64,000 bases of DNA from Pogonophryne albipinna (taxonomy: Eukaryota; Chordata; Actinopteri; Perciformes; Artedidraconidae), in contig CM053247.1 in NCBI GenBank assembly GCA_028583405.1, positions 6,964,058 through 7,028,057 of the forward strand, written 5' to 3'. This document shows, piece after piece, positions 44,655 through 56,700 of this stretch. Position 1 is the stretch's first letter. Every line of letters starts with the position of its first letter. A program made the translations under genes and the position numbers. The notes beneath the pieces are model-generated. The model was not told where the DNA came from. It did not search any database and saw only the letters and a program-made list of their open reading frames with translations.

Positions 44655-46031
44655 ATGGAGACAATTGAGTATGATAGCAAATTCCAGCTCCAGGCGAAAG
44701 AAGATGCAGTAAAATATAAGCAGAAGCTGTTTGCTGAAGAACTGTTCTCACAAAGCCTCAAAATAGAGTCTCTGCAGTCTGAAAACAAGATTCTAAAGGC
44801 AACTATTGAAAACGACAAGGATGTATTAAAAGAGAAACTAGGGTATATTGAGGAACTTCTTGACGAGAAAAAATCTTGGAACAAAAAAGTTGGAGACGCA
44901 GAGGCAGAGGCAAAAATCAAAAAGCTGCAGCAATCAATTTTCACCAAAGACACCCAATTTGAGGAACATAAAAAAGAACTCATTGCAAAGTATGAGTCTC
45001 TCATACGGAGAAGCTCAGCAGAGTTTGAAGAAAATGAGAGGAGTTTGCTGGCAACGCATGAAAGGCAAATAAGCAGTATTTTGGGAGAAAAGAATGAAAA
45101 ACAAGATAAAATATTGGAAGAGAAGCTGCAAGAATGTAAAGCCGATGTGTTAAAGGAGACAAATAAAGTAATTCAGAAGGAAAAAGAGCTGGTCAACTTA
45201 AAAGATAGAATGGCAGCTGAAATCGAGACCGGTATTTTTCATAAAAGATTAGATGCAAATGTGGAAAATCTTTTGGTTAAGAAACGTCAGGACGACCTAG
45301 TTGAAAGACTGAGGAAAGAAGTAGTGAGACTAGAGGCAAAGCCGGATTTAACTAATGATTTGGCTAAGTCACATAAACAATGCGAGGATCACAAGATGAT
45401 TATTAAAAGGGAAAAAACGGAAATATTCAATTTAAAGAAGGATGAAAAAGCATTGGTAGACAATTTGGCAAAAGAAAAGGACCGCAACCTTATTACAAAT
45501 CTTAAATTAGAAAAAGAGAAGGAGAAATCCAAGCGTTTGGACCAAAAGTTCAGAATCTGCGAGACTGAACACATGAAGAACAAGGCAAGCCTGAGCCAGA
45601 ACTTGAATGAAAACAAGGTCCTGAAAGGAAGGGTCGCAGATCTACACTCTAAACTCAGGGGCTGTCAGCCACTCATGATCAAAGGGCGCGTAAAAACCCA
45701 AGACATGGAGACCTACATCATGCGCTGTAAGGAAGATATACAAGCAGTGGCTGATATCACTGACCCCAAGAAGCTTATTATCGGTGTTGCTCATCTCAAA
45801 GCACAGCACGTAGATGGCGATGACAGAGTGCCAATGGAGGAAAACACGAGGACAGGGTATCGTCATATGGTTGACGGCTTGATGCATCAGGTTAAAGGTT
45901 TGGCAAGGGTTCACACAGCCGATGCCAAGCTAGTGGAACGTACCAGGGACGAAGTTAACTGTTTTAATCAAAGAAAGATCAACTTGTGTAGAACATCATC
46001 AACGAGACAACACACGAGGTCTTGGCGCTAA
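44655..46031 (+). CDS. Intronless coiled-coil protein resembling the CFAP57 C-terminal half
   Basis: The frame is 458 aa from ATG in a good context (AAAATGG), and it stays open upstream to 44529 without another ATG. The first about 340 residues are continuous charged coiled coil. The last third (for example DMETYIMRCKEDIQAVADI, LIIGVAHLKAQHV) aligns in pattern with the conserved end of CFAP57 (WDR65), a ciliary inner-arm dynein factor with WD repeats followed by coiled coil. WD repeats are absent here. The family match is from memory and moderate. No splice sites are needed. A one-base shift near 46000 appears to cut the natural end (see the next entry). A retrocopy truncated at its 5' end would give exactly this arrangement, but an independent single-exon gene is possible. 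The intact length argues for recent origin or selection. Confidence 0.5.
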   Translation: METIEYDSKFQLQAKEDAVKYKQKLFAEELFSQSLKIESLQSENKILKATIENDKDVLKEKLGYIEELLDEKKSWNKKVGDAEAEAKIKKLQQSIFTKDTQFEEHKKELIAKYESLIRRSSAEFEENERSLLATHERQISSILGEKNEKQDKILEEKLQECKADVLKETNKVIQKEKELVNLKDRMAAEIETGIFHKRLDANVENLLVKKRQDDLVERLRKEVVRLEAKPDLTNDLAKSHKQCEDHKMIIKREKTEIFNLKKDEKALVDNLAKEKDRNLITNLKLEKEKEKSKRLDQKFRICETEHMKNKASLSQNLNENKVLKGRVADLHSKLRGCQPLMIKGRVKTQDMETYIMRCKEDIQAVADITDPKKLIIGVAHLKAQHVDGDDRVPMEENTRTGYRHMVDGLMHQVKGLARVHTADAKLVERTRDEVNCFNQRKINLCRTSSTRQHTRSWR

Positions 46032-46297
46032 AAGCAAAACTCAGACTCACGGAAAAAAATCTTGAAAAGGCAACAGACACAACACCAAAGAGGGTGGACT
46101 CGTGGTTAGATGAAAAGTACCTGAGAAAAACCAGAACTGTTTCAGAGGAAACAATGGTTTCAGAGGACACAATGGTTTCAGAGGAAACATTGGGACACTT
46201 CCCCCGAGGGAAAAGGATCAATGTGAGACTTGAAGACAATTTACAAGCCCACCAGCCACATGAGGATGAAAATGACCATCCAACTATTTTCCTGTAA
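45985..46297 (+). pseudogene. Frame-shifted continuation of the coiled-coil ORF
   Basis: In another frame from about 45997 the text reads NIINETTHEVLALKAKLRLT and runs for about 100 codons to a stop at 46295-46297. NIINE..LALKAKLRLT resembles the CFAP57 segment LIKEIN..LRRELK that follows the conserved block, so a single-base loss (or two-base gain) probably displaced the end. It includes a triplicated TMVSEE/D motif (46142-46190). An A-rich run at 46364-46379 could be a decayed poly(A) tail. Confidence 0.45.
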
Positions 46298-46424
46298 GTT
46301 GTAACTTGCGTACGGGTGTTCTCCGGGTTTGCTCCGGGTTTCGTCCTGCATCACTATATAGTGCAAAAAAAACAAAAAACTGTCAGACTGAGTCGATCTG
46401 AACTTCAACCCACTCCTCAAAACA

Positions 46425-46552
46425 GTAATAATAATTACTTTGATTCATATAGCGCCCAAGGACACTTTCCAATTGGAAGGGGGGCTGAGACAAATTTCTC
46501 AAAAATGTGTGATTTTGGGCTATATAAATAAACTTTGATGATTGATTGATTG
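46425..46552 (+). repeat. 3' tail of a teleost retroposon
   Basis: CATATAGCGCCCAAGGACAC, GGGCTATATAAATAAACTTT and a short TTGA tandem end (46530-46552) are the usual tail of fish non-LTR elements or their SINEs. It provides an AATAAA downstream of the coiled-coil ORF. Confidence 0.5.
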
Positions 46553-46892
46553 ACTTTGTGCAGCGATTGATTTGTCTAAGGGACAAAGGTGAAACAGTAA
46601 AGTGTACAGTATGTGTTTCTGCAAACATGTCAAGATGAATTTGTTTTATGGTTCATGATTTAGTTGAATAAATACCTAAAAATTGCCTGAAAACGTTGAG
46701 CCTTTTCTCATCATTCTGTATTGGTAACAATCATTATCTAAAGGGACGTATTTTGCTTTGAAATACAACAAATAAAATGCATACACTACCTGTCAAAAGT
46801 TTGGACACACCTTCAAATTTGAAGTTTTTAATTTATTTAAATGTTTTCTACTTTGTAGATTAATACTGAAGACATCAAAACTACGAAAATGT

Positions 46893-47445
46893 ATCTCTCG
46901 ATCCCATTTGAATTGTGCCACAAATTACACATATGATGTTTGTCAATCATAAAAAATAATTTCCACATCAAAAAAGTCACAGTTTGTCGTAAAACTGTTG
47001 AAATATAAGACTATGAAAAATACGCAACTAGAAAGACTACAAATCCCAGAGTCCCGGTCCCGCATGCTGGCTCTTACGGATCCGACTAACTCCCCTTGTG
47101 TGTATGTACAGCTCTCAACATGCCCAGACTTGTAGTGATTTTCACCTCTTTTAATACTTTTCGCCTCATTCTGAAAGAAAGAAGTGAAATGTGCTAACGT
47201 GACGGCCATCTTGGTGTGTGGTGTGAGACGGGAGATGTAGGTCATTGAGCGGTTTCACACAAAAAAAATTGTTACTTCACAGTTTGATGACACATTTTTA
47301 TTTTTTTGTCTTACAAAATTATCTTTTAAATTGACAAACATCATATGTGTAATTCGTGGCATAATTCAAACGGGATCGAAAGATAATGTTTCTCTCTCCA
47401 TTGACTTCAATACATAATTTTTCCGAAATAAGGTCCCATGCAGAG
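46893..47445. mobile_element. Foldback MITE, second copy
   Basis: The left arm starts near CGATCCCATTTGAATTGTGC and the right arm ends CCGAAATAAGGTCCCATG. The interior has CAAGATGGCCGTCAC in reverse. It is the same family as 18066-19160, but only about 550 bp because the middle differs. Confidence 0.65.
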
Positions 47446-48021
47446 CCATATAATAGAAGAGTTACGACAACGGAAGTCCAAAAACGGTTATCGTCACGTG
47501 TTTCATGTAGACGAGGATCGTTCCCCGGAAGTTCATGGCGGGCAATGTGAATGCATTGATAACAGGAGATAGAACTACGATTTTTGGTAATTATTAGTGA
47601 ATAAAGGTTTTGATTAGCAAGATTTATACAACAAATCGATATGTGTATGTATTTACATCAATATGTTTTTAAAAATAAAATAGAATTTGCTAATATTAAG
47701 TGATAATATTAGGATTAGTGTGAACAACTAGTTTACATGTTAGGCTAACAGTGCCTTGGTTAAAGAGCCTGTTGCTGTTTATTTATAGCTTTGAATTCTT
47801 TAAAACCAATATTATCTTCTTAAACTTGTATGGTAGTCAGGAGCATCACTTTCTAATGTTTATTGATATATTTAGAGGGAGGGGATCTAAAGTAATGCTT
47901 TAAAATTCAGATTAGATTAATGTCTACCATTTTCTTAAACTCATGGTAGTTTCAGTAATCCCATGGTAATTGAGGACACAAGTTATCTAAATGACTAATG
48001 TCATCTTAATGGCTTTCACAG

Positions 48022-48651
48022 CGAGAACAAGCAAAACTCATCCTGAGCACACACAAACACTCACAGCCGAAGTAAAAACAATAAGTGTGGCTTGATATTG
48101 AGTAAGAAAAAGGTTTATAACCAGAGGTGCACATCACTTTTTTGCTCTGGTTCTCAAAGGAGCACCTGGAAATGTTGCTTGGTGCTCATCCTTAAAATGA
48201 AATAAACCGTAACTTTTGAGGGGGTCTTGACTTTATTTGCCAGACACACGGCACTGAACACACATGCAGAGGTGAACACAGAACACACATGCAGAGGTGA
48301 ACACAAGACAACATTAGCACGACCAGTAATCCTACAAGCTGTCATCACTACCCTCCTCACTGTTCTCCTCACTGTCTTCGAGAGCGGCTTTGTTTTGGAT
48401 TAAGTCAACCGGATAACTCAAAACATATCCAGGATAGGTTGAACTAGATTCGTAGTATACCCCCCAGGTTAGCCGCACAGCATAAGTTACCATGGAGATC
48501 TAGCCTGCTAAAAAGAGAACCAGCGTCGTAGGACCGGAAAGCCGGAGTTTTCCCTGAAGTTAGCCGGCTAAGCGAAAATCCTGCTTCGTAGTATACCCCC
48601 CAGATCTGGCACCCTAGGCGAACATCACGCCAGTGCTACGGGCCGTCCCTG

Positions 48652-48683
<32 letters not shown>

Positions 48684-49053
48684 TAAATGCACAAACAACA
48701 ATGAATACTTACAGGTTGTGTACCCGAATCTCCCGCTGGTCCAAACAAAGTAGGAACAGAATCGCTCTTCGGTGACCTACGCTGTACATATCCAGCATTA
48801 ATCGCTGAAAGGTTTGTGAAGCTTTGTTTCATGAAATGCTGCAGCTAGGGTGTGGCCTCTGGGCATTCACACGTCACAGTACCCAGGAAGTAAACAATGG
48901 AAAATGAGAAATTTCCAACGAGGCGTTTTGGGGCAGCATAGACTGTGTTAGAGTTTTACTCGCTACAGGGTGTACTTTGAGGGTTTTTGACTCTGCAGAC
49001 CGTTTACATGCATAAAAACCGGGTAATAACTGGAAAAGCATGACATGGGCCCT
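48022..49053. mobile_element. TTAA-type MITE, 5'-truncated copy 2
   Basis: It shares GAACAAGC(G/A)AAACTCATCC, TTGATATTGAGTAAGAAAAA and CTACAGGGTGTACTTTGAGG with 39333-40292 and ends in the same TGACATGGGCCCTTTAA. About 500 bp of unrelated sequence (about 48122-48680), ending in a (CT)n run (48653-48680), sits in its middle. Confidence 0.65.
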
Positions 49054-49579
49054 TTAACTTCATTTTAATAATTCTTACTTAGTTGGTTGTATTTTCCATC
49101 TTATGTTAATCATTCATCTTGTTTTACCATAATATTCAAGTGTGTTTGAACTCTTATTTTCCATTAATTGTGGCATTCTTTATCCCTTATAGTCTCATTC
49201 TGTCTATTACTACGTAAAGCACAGGGCACTTGGTGCATTTCTTTTATGGATGTTGCTCCACAAAGGTTTTTTAAAAGTTATTTTATTCCTTATAATGGCA
49301 AATTCTTGCTTCATAGCGTATATTAGTGTCTAAAAGCACTGACTGTATGATTAATGGTGCGTTCACACCGTTCACACCTGCCCTCTGCGTCTTCATACTT
49401 TTCAAACAGACAGTTCAAATTCAGAGTTTGAGCCGTTTGAGCAGAACAGTGTATTACTTTTCAAAATAAAAGACGTATCAGGTAAATGTAACACCGACGT
49501 GACCATTTAGATCATTATTTTTGCTCTCACGGTGATACATTAATACCAAACTAAATACATGAGATCATACAATTCATGA

Positions 49580-49950
49580 AAACATGTCACAGACTATTTT
49601 CCTCAGCTCTTTATTTAAAAAGTGGACGAAGTTCCCTTCCCAGGGAAACTATTGTGACAGCCGTCTCGCCCTGCTGAACGCTTTTTCCGGTCCGCCGTCA
49701 AAAATACCGGAAACACTACTTGCGGAACCACTTGGTGTCACCTCGCCTGTTGTCCGGACAGAGCCGCCTGTCTTGTCGCTGCTCAGACTCGGAGACTCCG
49801 GGGAATGCTGCCGCAGAGATGGAGTTGAATCACAAAAACAACAAAGTGTCGGACAGAGTTTGAGACAAAGGGAGCAACGCGTCAGGTTTCCGGCTGATGG
49901 ATATTTGTTGAATACAACCCAGGCGTACCATTTAAACAATTGGTTTGAAA
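49580..49950 (+). promoter_or_regulatory. hira promoter and 5' leader region
   Basis: This is GC-richer than its surroundings, with CCGGAA-type ETS motifs (TACCGGAAACAC near 49708) and no TATA box. It ends at the hira start codon. A 135-codon ORF from 49584 crosses it in another frame and overlaps the hira ATG. I treat it as leader sequence because it shows no family resemblance. The transcription start cannot be fixed from sequence. 49054-49579 shows no gene. Confidence 0.5.
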
Positions 49951-50662
49951 ATGAAGCTGCTGAAGCCGAGCTGGGTGAGCCACAACGGTAAGCTTGTGCA
50001 GGAATCTGTTGGACCAAGTTGGGCTTTTGTTGTCGGTAGGGGGGTGATAAGGAGGCATGATGGTGGTGGTCGAGACTAGTTGGAATTGTTTGTCACTTAA
50101 TATGGGCACCCATACTAAACTTAATCCCACAGCTGCAAACACACATTTGGTGTTTTTGACACTATTCCTATCCCTCCTCGCTGTTTTAAATTTATACATG
50201 TTTTCTTACATTAGCCATCTAGCTAGCTAGCTAGTTAGCCCCCTGGCTAACTCGGATGCCCAGACGCTAGCTAATTTAACGTTACCTGCAAAATGACCCA
50301 TGTCAAAGTCTTAAAGTGACTTCTTGTTTAAAAGCTTTGAGGAGATTTTTTTTAAGCAACCACCAATTATTTTAGTAAGAGTGAACAAACTCGACCTGCA
50401 GCTTAAAAAGTGATTACCCAAGCTGTCAGTGTTTGAAAGTTAAGCTTTGGGGAATTGGCCTGAATGTAGGGTGCAGCTAACGATTAATGTCATTAGAGTC
50501 AAGCTATTAACTTTTAAGATCATTATTTTGTTCTGTAAAACATCCTAAACATTTGTAAGTGTGTATTACAAAATTCCAGAAAACTAATGGGCTACCTTTA
50601 TTTTTTATATATATAAAAATAAGCTTAAAATAAATGAATTCGAATAGGTACATGGCACTAAG

Positions 50663-50706
<44 letters not shown>

Positions 50707-50711
50707 ATATA

Positions 50712-50746
<35 letters not shown>

Positions 50747-53700
50747 ATACCTATACCTATATATACCTATACCGGAATTTGTTATGATAGTCAAGAAAAC
50801 TCCTGGTGAATTTTATTCAAATTCCAACAACATTTATCCCTCCCTCATCAAAGCCACGGTGCTGCAACTGAGGCTAAACTTCAAGGTTGATGAGGGAGGG
50901 GAAAATGTTGTCAGATTGATGAAAAAATTCACCAGGAGAGTTTTCTTGACTAATAGAATGAATTCTGGGGGTTGGAGCTTAGACTTTTCGACTTTCAATT
51001 TTAAGGACCTCCCTAATATATATATTTGTGTGTGTATCTTATCTAACGGCCTACAACTGACATGGGTTAACAGATGCAAACGGCAGGACTCTGGATTTTG
51101 TTTAGTTGATAATGCATTTCAGTACTGATGTACGTTGACACTCATCAAACTTATTTTAAGGGGGTCCTAAGACACATACAAATACACTTTGATAGATGAT
51201 AAAGGGAAAAAACAAATTTGAAATGTGTATAAAAATAATTTTCTGTATATGACTTAATCTGCTGATGGAATAATAATGTTTTCACTCAAATTGAAACAAT
51301 TACTTTACTTTATGATTAGTCGTTACACAGATTTTTCAATTATTTTAGAATCATGTTCAACAGATACGGAACAATTATGCATTTTAATGTATTGTTTATA
51401 TCTTTTGGACTAACAAACAATACATTAACATGCGCAACCTTGGACTTGAGAACACATTGGAGTGACATCTTATAGAATCGATATAAAACTGTCCGTCACT
51501 AGTTGCAGCACTACTTGCCACTATTTATTAGACCTTCTTAATGCTCATCTGGTAATTATAGTTCATACAACTTGTAACATGTTTATTTTTAAGGAACATT
51601 TAATCTATCCGAGTAATGTCAGAGAATTACAAAAATCTCAAAGATTGGAAGGTTGTATATAAAATAAATACTGTACAGGAATAAAATACTGCTTAATGTC
51701 ATAATACATAATTATGTGGAATGCAAACCGATGATGAATGCTTTAAAGTCATAAAAGCACTTCACAGAGTTCAGTCTTGTGGCCTGTGGGATAAAACTTT
51801 CCCTCAGCCTGGTGGTTTTCAGAATCAGAAATCCTTTATTTGTCCCAAAGTGGCGAAATGTTCAGTCTTACAGCAAAAGTGGCATAGCAGGTAAAAAATG
51901 CTTGCAATAATAAGGAATAAACCAACTTATTAAATATAGAGAAGAAAATAAAGATAAATAAGTACACACTCATGGCCAAAAATGATGAGCAGTAACTAAA
52001 AGAAAGTAGTGACTAGGGATGGGTATCGTTAGGATTTGATCGATATCGGTACTGCTTATCGGTATTTTTCGATACTCTTATCGATACTTTTCAATAATTT
52101 GCTCAAAATTATAGACATGAATACAAGATGTGAAGATTAAACAGTCATTTTATTGTAATTTTCTTGCAGAAATAACTGTATAACTTATACATTAGCTTCT
52201 CAGAAGCAGACACAAATAAATAAAATAACTTAAAGGGGTCTGGCTCGCCCTATCATGCTTTATGGGCTTTTCCCTCAGAGGATGAAAAGAGGCATTTAAA
52301 ATTTTTTTTTTTAAACATTTGGAAATCAGATACATCTTCATCCAGACATTTCAAACTGACAACCTAGCTCGACAAGAGATCCTTAAAACATTGTCCTACA
52401 GTAGGGCTGCAACAAACGACTGATTTGATAATCGATGAATCTATCGATTAATGAAACGATTAATCGACTATTCGGACTATTACGCCTTGCACAATTTCTC
52501 AAACGCTCTTATTTAGCCATCAACTTTTAGATTTAACTTGAGGTTGTTTTAGGCATGTGGAAACTAACAATGAAGACAATAAAGATGAATACTTGATTAA
52601 AAAATACATATTATTAAATTAAACACATTTTGAACAAAATTAACATTGCTTTTTATTTAAATTAAATAAATAATATTTCACATCAAAAGAAACAAGTGTT
52701 TTAACAAATCGTATTAAATAATGTGATGACAGAACTGTAAACAGAATAGCTGAAACTTTAACATAATAAATAACTCAGTTACCTCTAATCATTAACCCAT
52801 GTTTGTATAATTGAGTTAATTCCGTGTGTTGCTGCTAGCATACATAACACCTGACGTGGAAACGTTACTCGTGGATGGGGCTACAGAGCTACTAGAAAGA
52901 CAGTCGAACCCGGTGCATTCCTCCGTCTGAATGTGGAGCACTTTTGCTAAATGTTTAGACAAATTGCTCGTGTTACCGCCCTTACATGCTAAACTCTTAT
53001 TACACTTTTGGTAACGAGCATCGAGACGGGTAAAGTTTAACCACACCTCGGAGCGAGTTCTCTCCGCCATCTCCGCAGTGTGTTGCATGCATGATGTAGC
53101 AGGTGTGTGTAAACTGCCCCGCCCCCTCGCACACAGACGGGGGAGAGAAAGATCTCTCGTCTGGATTGGAAAGATCGAAAATACATCATAGACGCATTTT
53201 TTTGTCTTTTTGCATATTAGAAATGAGTTGGCGACACTAAGACTGCGATATAATGCTTATGTAGCAATAATACATGACATTAATTTTTTAAATGTCTCCG
53301 GTACCGATAAAAAGACCAATAACGTTGGAGCTTAACGGCGTGTAAAACACACGTGATGACGTCACCAACGAATCGACGACTGAATAAGTTGGCAACTACT
53401 TTGGTAATCGATTTTAATCGATTAAGTCGATTAGTTGTTGCACCCCTATCCTACAGTGACATCATGCAAAACTGTGATATGAAGAAATTGGTAAAAAGGC
53501 TAAGATGGCAAAAAGATAAAGGCGAGTAGGCCTATGTATATTATTCTGGATTGTACTTTTAAATCATCACAAAATAAATGATGTGCTGAACTGAAACACG
53601 TCAAAATGTGTCTGAAGGTTTAAACATAGAACAAAGTATTTGAGCTTAAAATATGTCAATTCCTAGTAAATGACCAACAATTGCTGAACCATACATTGAA

Positions 53701-56700
53701 ACGTTGACCTTTAACAACATTTAAATGCAGTTTTCCAATTCACAATGACATCTGTAAGTTTAACTGGTTTATAAAACATTCAACGAAAGGCCAAATTATT
53801 ATAAGTGTAGGAGCTCACATTAATACACTGTCAGTGTTAATAAACTAAAAAAAGACAAGGCGATGTGCCTGCAAGACTGCACTCAGGTAAACTAAACATA
53901 TTACCCGTGCGCAGCAGCTAACCTGCCTGCGAGCCTTCGCTCAGGTCACATTTACACACGGCACGGCTGAAGCCCACGGAAACGGCACCTATAGTTGCCG
54001 ACAGTTTAGTATTTTTTAAATACCGTTACATTTGTCACTATTAGCACTAGCAGTATCGCTAGCAGCCACATTGTTTAGGCTGTCAAATACGCTGCACCGT
54101 TTTAGATTCAATGAGTGTCTCGTTTGCAAATGCTTCATTAAGTTGCTTGTGTTACCCCCTTTACAAGCAACTAATTGAGTACATAGATTGCACCTTGCAC
54201 TATCGCCACTACATTTTTTAAAGTGCACCCAGACCTTCGATCGCTTCGCTCTGTCCGCCATGCCTGCGGGAGTCTCACAACAATAATAAGAGCGCTGTTG
54301 AGAGAGATGACGAGTGGCATTTACAGTGGCCAATCAGAGGGGTCTCAAACCGGATACATCACACACGGGATGAGGGTTCCCAACCAACCAGAATGGTTTA
54401 AAGTTAAACTAAGGAAGCAGACGTAACACATATACCGATAACAGCACCGTTTGTCCAGCGGCTTAACGGTATACCGATGCCGTCCAATCAGTTACCGGTA
54501 TTGGCTTAGTACTGGTTCTCGATACCCATCCCTAGTCCTGTTTTTTCTCAAGTCCAAAGTCAACGCAGACGTCTACCAGGACATTTTAGAGCACTTCATG
54601 CTTCCTTCTTCTGACAAGCTTCATGGAGATGCTGATTTCATTTTCCAGCAAGACTTGGCACCTGCCCACACTGCAAAAAGTACATAAACCTGGTTGTAGG
54701 ATCATGGAATTACTGTGTTTGATTGGCCAGCAAACTCGCCTGACCTGAACCCTATAGAGAATCTATGGGGTATTGTCAAGAGGAAGATGAGACACGAGAC
54801 CCAACAACGTAGACGAGCTGAAGGCCACTATTGAAGCAACCTGGGCTTCCATCACAACTAGGGGTCTGGCCGATTATCGGGGCCGATATTTCGCATTTGA
54901 CCGATTATCGGTATTGGCCTTTTTTTTCTCTCAAATTGCCGATAAAACTTTGGCTCTGATGCGGCCGTTTCTCTGGCTGCAGTCACCACTCTCTATACAT
55001 GAGCAATATCCCGCCCACAGCGCTATCTGATAGGCTATTACTGAAGTGTCAATCAACACTGAAGATTTTCCAGGCGGGAGCCAGCCAGAGAGGCGGGACC
55101 TTCTCAGATTACAGGTAGGTGCGAAAGAACACAGACAGAGGCAAGCAGCAGCGCTGAGCGGCAGAGCCATACATGTGTTTCGAAGGTAAGTCAGTTGAAA
55201 GCCGAAGCTCAATAAACATCCCAATCCCCTTTGCTGAAGTTGCAAAAACACCACGATCTTATGATCCAATTCTATCAGTTTCCCAGTTACACAGGGACGC
55301 GGAAAGTCAGTCAGAGTTGGGGGTGCGTGCAACGGAGTAACTGTGGGGGGGGGGGGGGGGGCTGCGAGTGGAGCCTTGCAGGTTTTCAGGTTGATATGGG
55401 AAGCTCATTAGCTAGCCAACATGTATCTAGCAAATGTTTAGAAGTGAGGCTACTAGACTAACGTTAGGTCTACTGTAATAGCCTCACTTTTAATATTTTG
55501 CAAAACATTAGCTAGCACTCGTGTTTTGCAGTTGCTAGCAGCTTATTGGGATTTTATGCTAGATAGACAGGCATTGTTTTGATATAATAAATTCACACAC
55601 TGTTGCTGGTATTTTTGGCCCATTCCTCCATGCAGATCTCCTCTAGAGCAGTGATGTTTTGGGGCTGTCGCTGGGCAACACGGACTTTCAACTCCCTCCA
55701 AAGATTTTCTATGGGGTTGAGATCTGGAGACTGGCTAGGCCACTCCAGGACCTTGAAATGCTTCTTACGAAGCCACTCCTTCGTTGCCCGGGTGGTGTGT
55801 TTGGGATCATTGTCATGCTGAAAGACCCAGCCACGTTTCATCTTCAATGCCCTTGCTGATGGAAGGAGGTTGTCACTCAAAATCTCACGATACATGGCCC
55901 CATTCATTCTTTCCTTTACACGGATCAGTCGTCCTGGTCCCTTTGCAGAAAAACAGCCCCAAAGCATGATGTTTCCACCCCCATGTTTCACAGTAGGTAT
56001 GGTGTTCTTTGGATGCAACAGCATTCTTTCTCCTCCAAACACGTCTAGTTGAGTTTTTACCAAAAAGTTCTATTTTGGTTTCATCTGACCATATGACATT
56101 CTCCCAATCCTCTTCTGTATCATCTGTGAGAGCCAGAAATCTTGTTTGTTTGTAGGTGACCAAATACTTATTTTACCGAGGAATTTACCAATTAATTCAT
56201 TAAAAATCCTACAATGTGATTTCCTGGATTCTTTCCCCCCATTCTGTCTCTGACTAAATACTTTTTTGCCCCACTGCACATCATATTATTCCAATGCTTA
56301 TGTACTTCATGTTGTAAATAATGGTTTGAGTAAATGAAATAAACAATGTATTTAATAATAATATTTTGCTTCAATTTTTTTATTTTCATCTAATCACAAA
56401 GCAGAGGTAAGAATATATCCATCACTTCACTGCAGCTTCATGTCTTCTATTATGAGCCGCATGGAATACTTTCATTTCTAAGAAATAGGAAATCAGTCAT
56501 GTCATTTAACATCAACAGCAGTAAAACAAATATTGTGTTTGTGTGCAACAAGTAAAGAGAAGCTGCTGTTAGTTTTATAAATATGTGGAATTCAGACAGA
56601 CTCAAGCAATGCTTATTAAATATATATGAAAATAAAGGACACAAATAAAATAAAATTCTGAAACTAAGATGCAAAATAGTGCAAGATAAAGGGGTAAAAT

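Larger units (their letters stand above)
52014..54534. mobile_element. hAT-like element containing a second hAT element
   Basis: The ends TAGGGATGGGTATCG and CGATACCCATCCCTA are inverted. Flanking 8-bp duplications are not evident (GTAGTGAC and GTCCTGTT). Inside, on the minus strand, a BED zinc-finger ORF lies at 54016-54333, and a complete smaller hAT is inserted at 52402-53448. It lies in hira intron 1. Confidence 0.75.

Noticed and set aside
49584..49991. A separate protein-coding gene upstream of hira
   Set aside because: The hira start codon and exon 1 lie inside it in another frame, no domain is recognisable, and it ends at the hira splice donor. It is treated as leader sequence.
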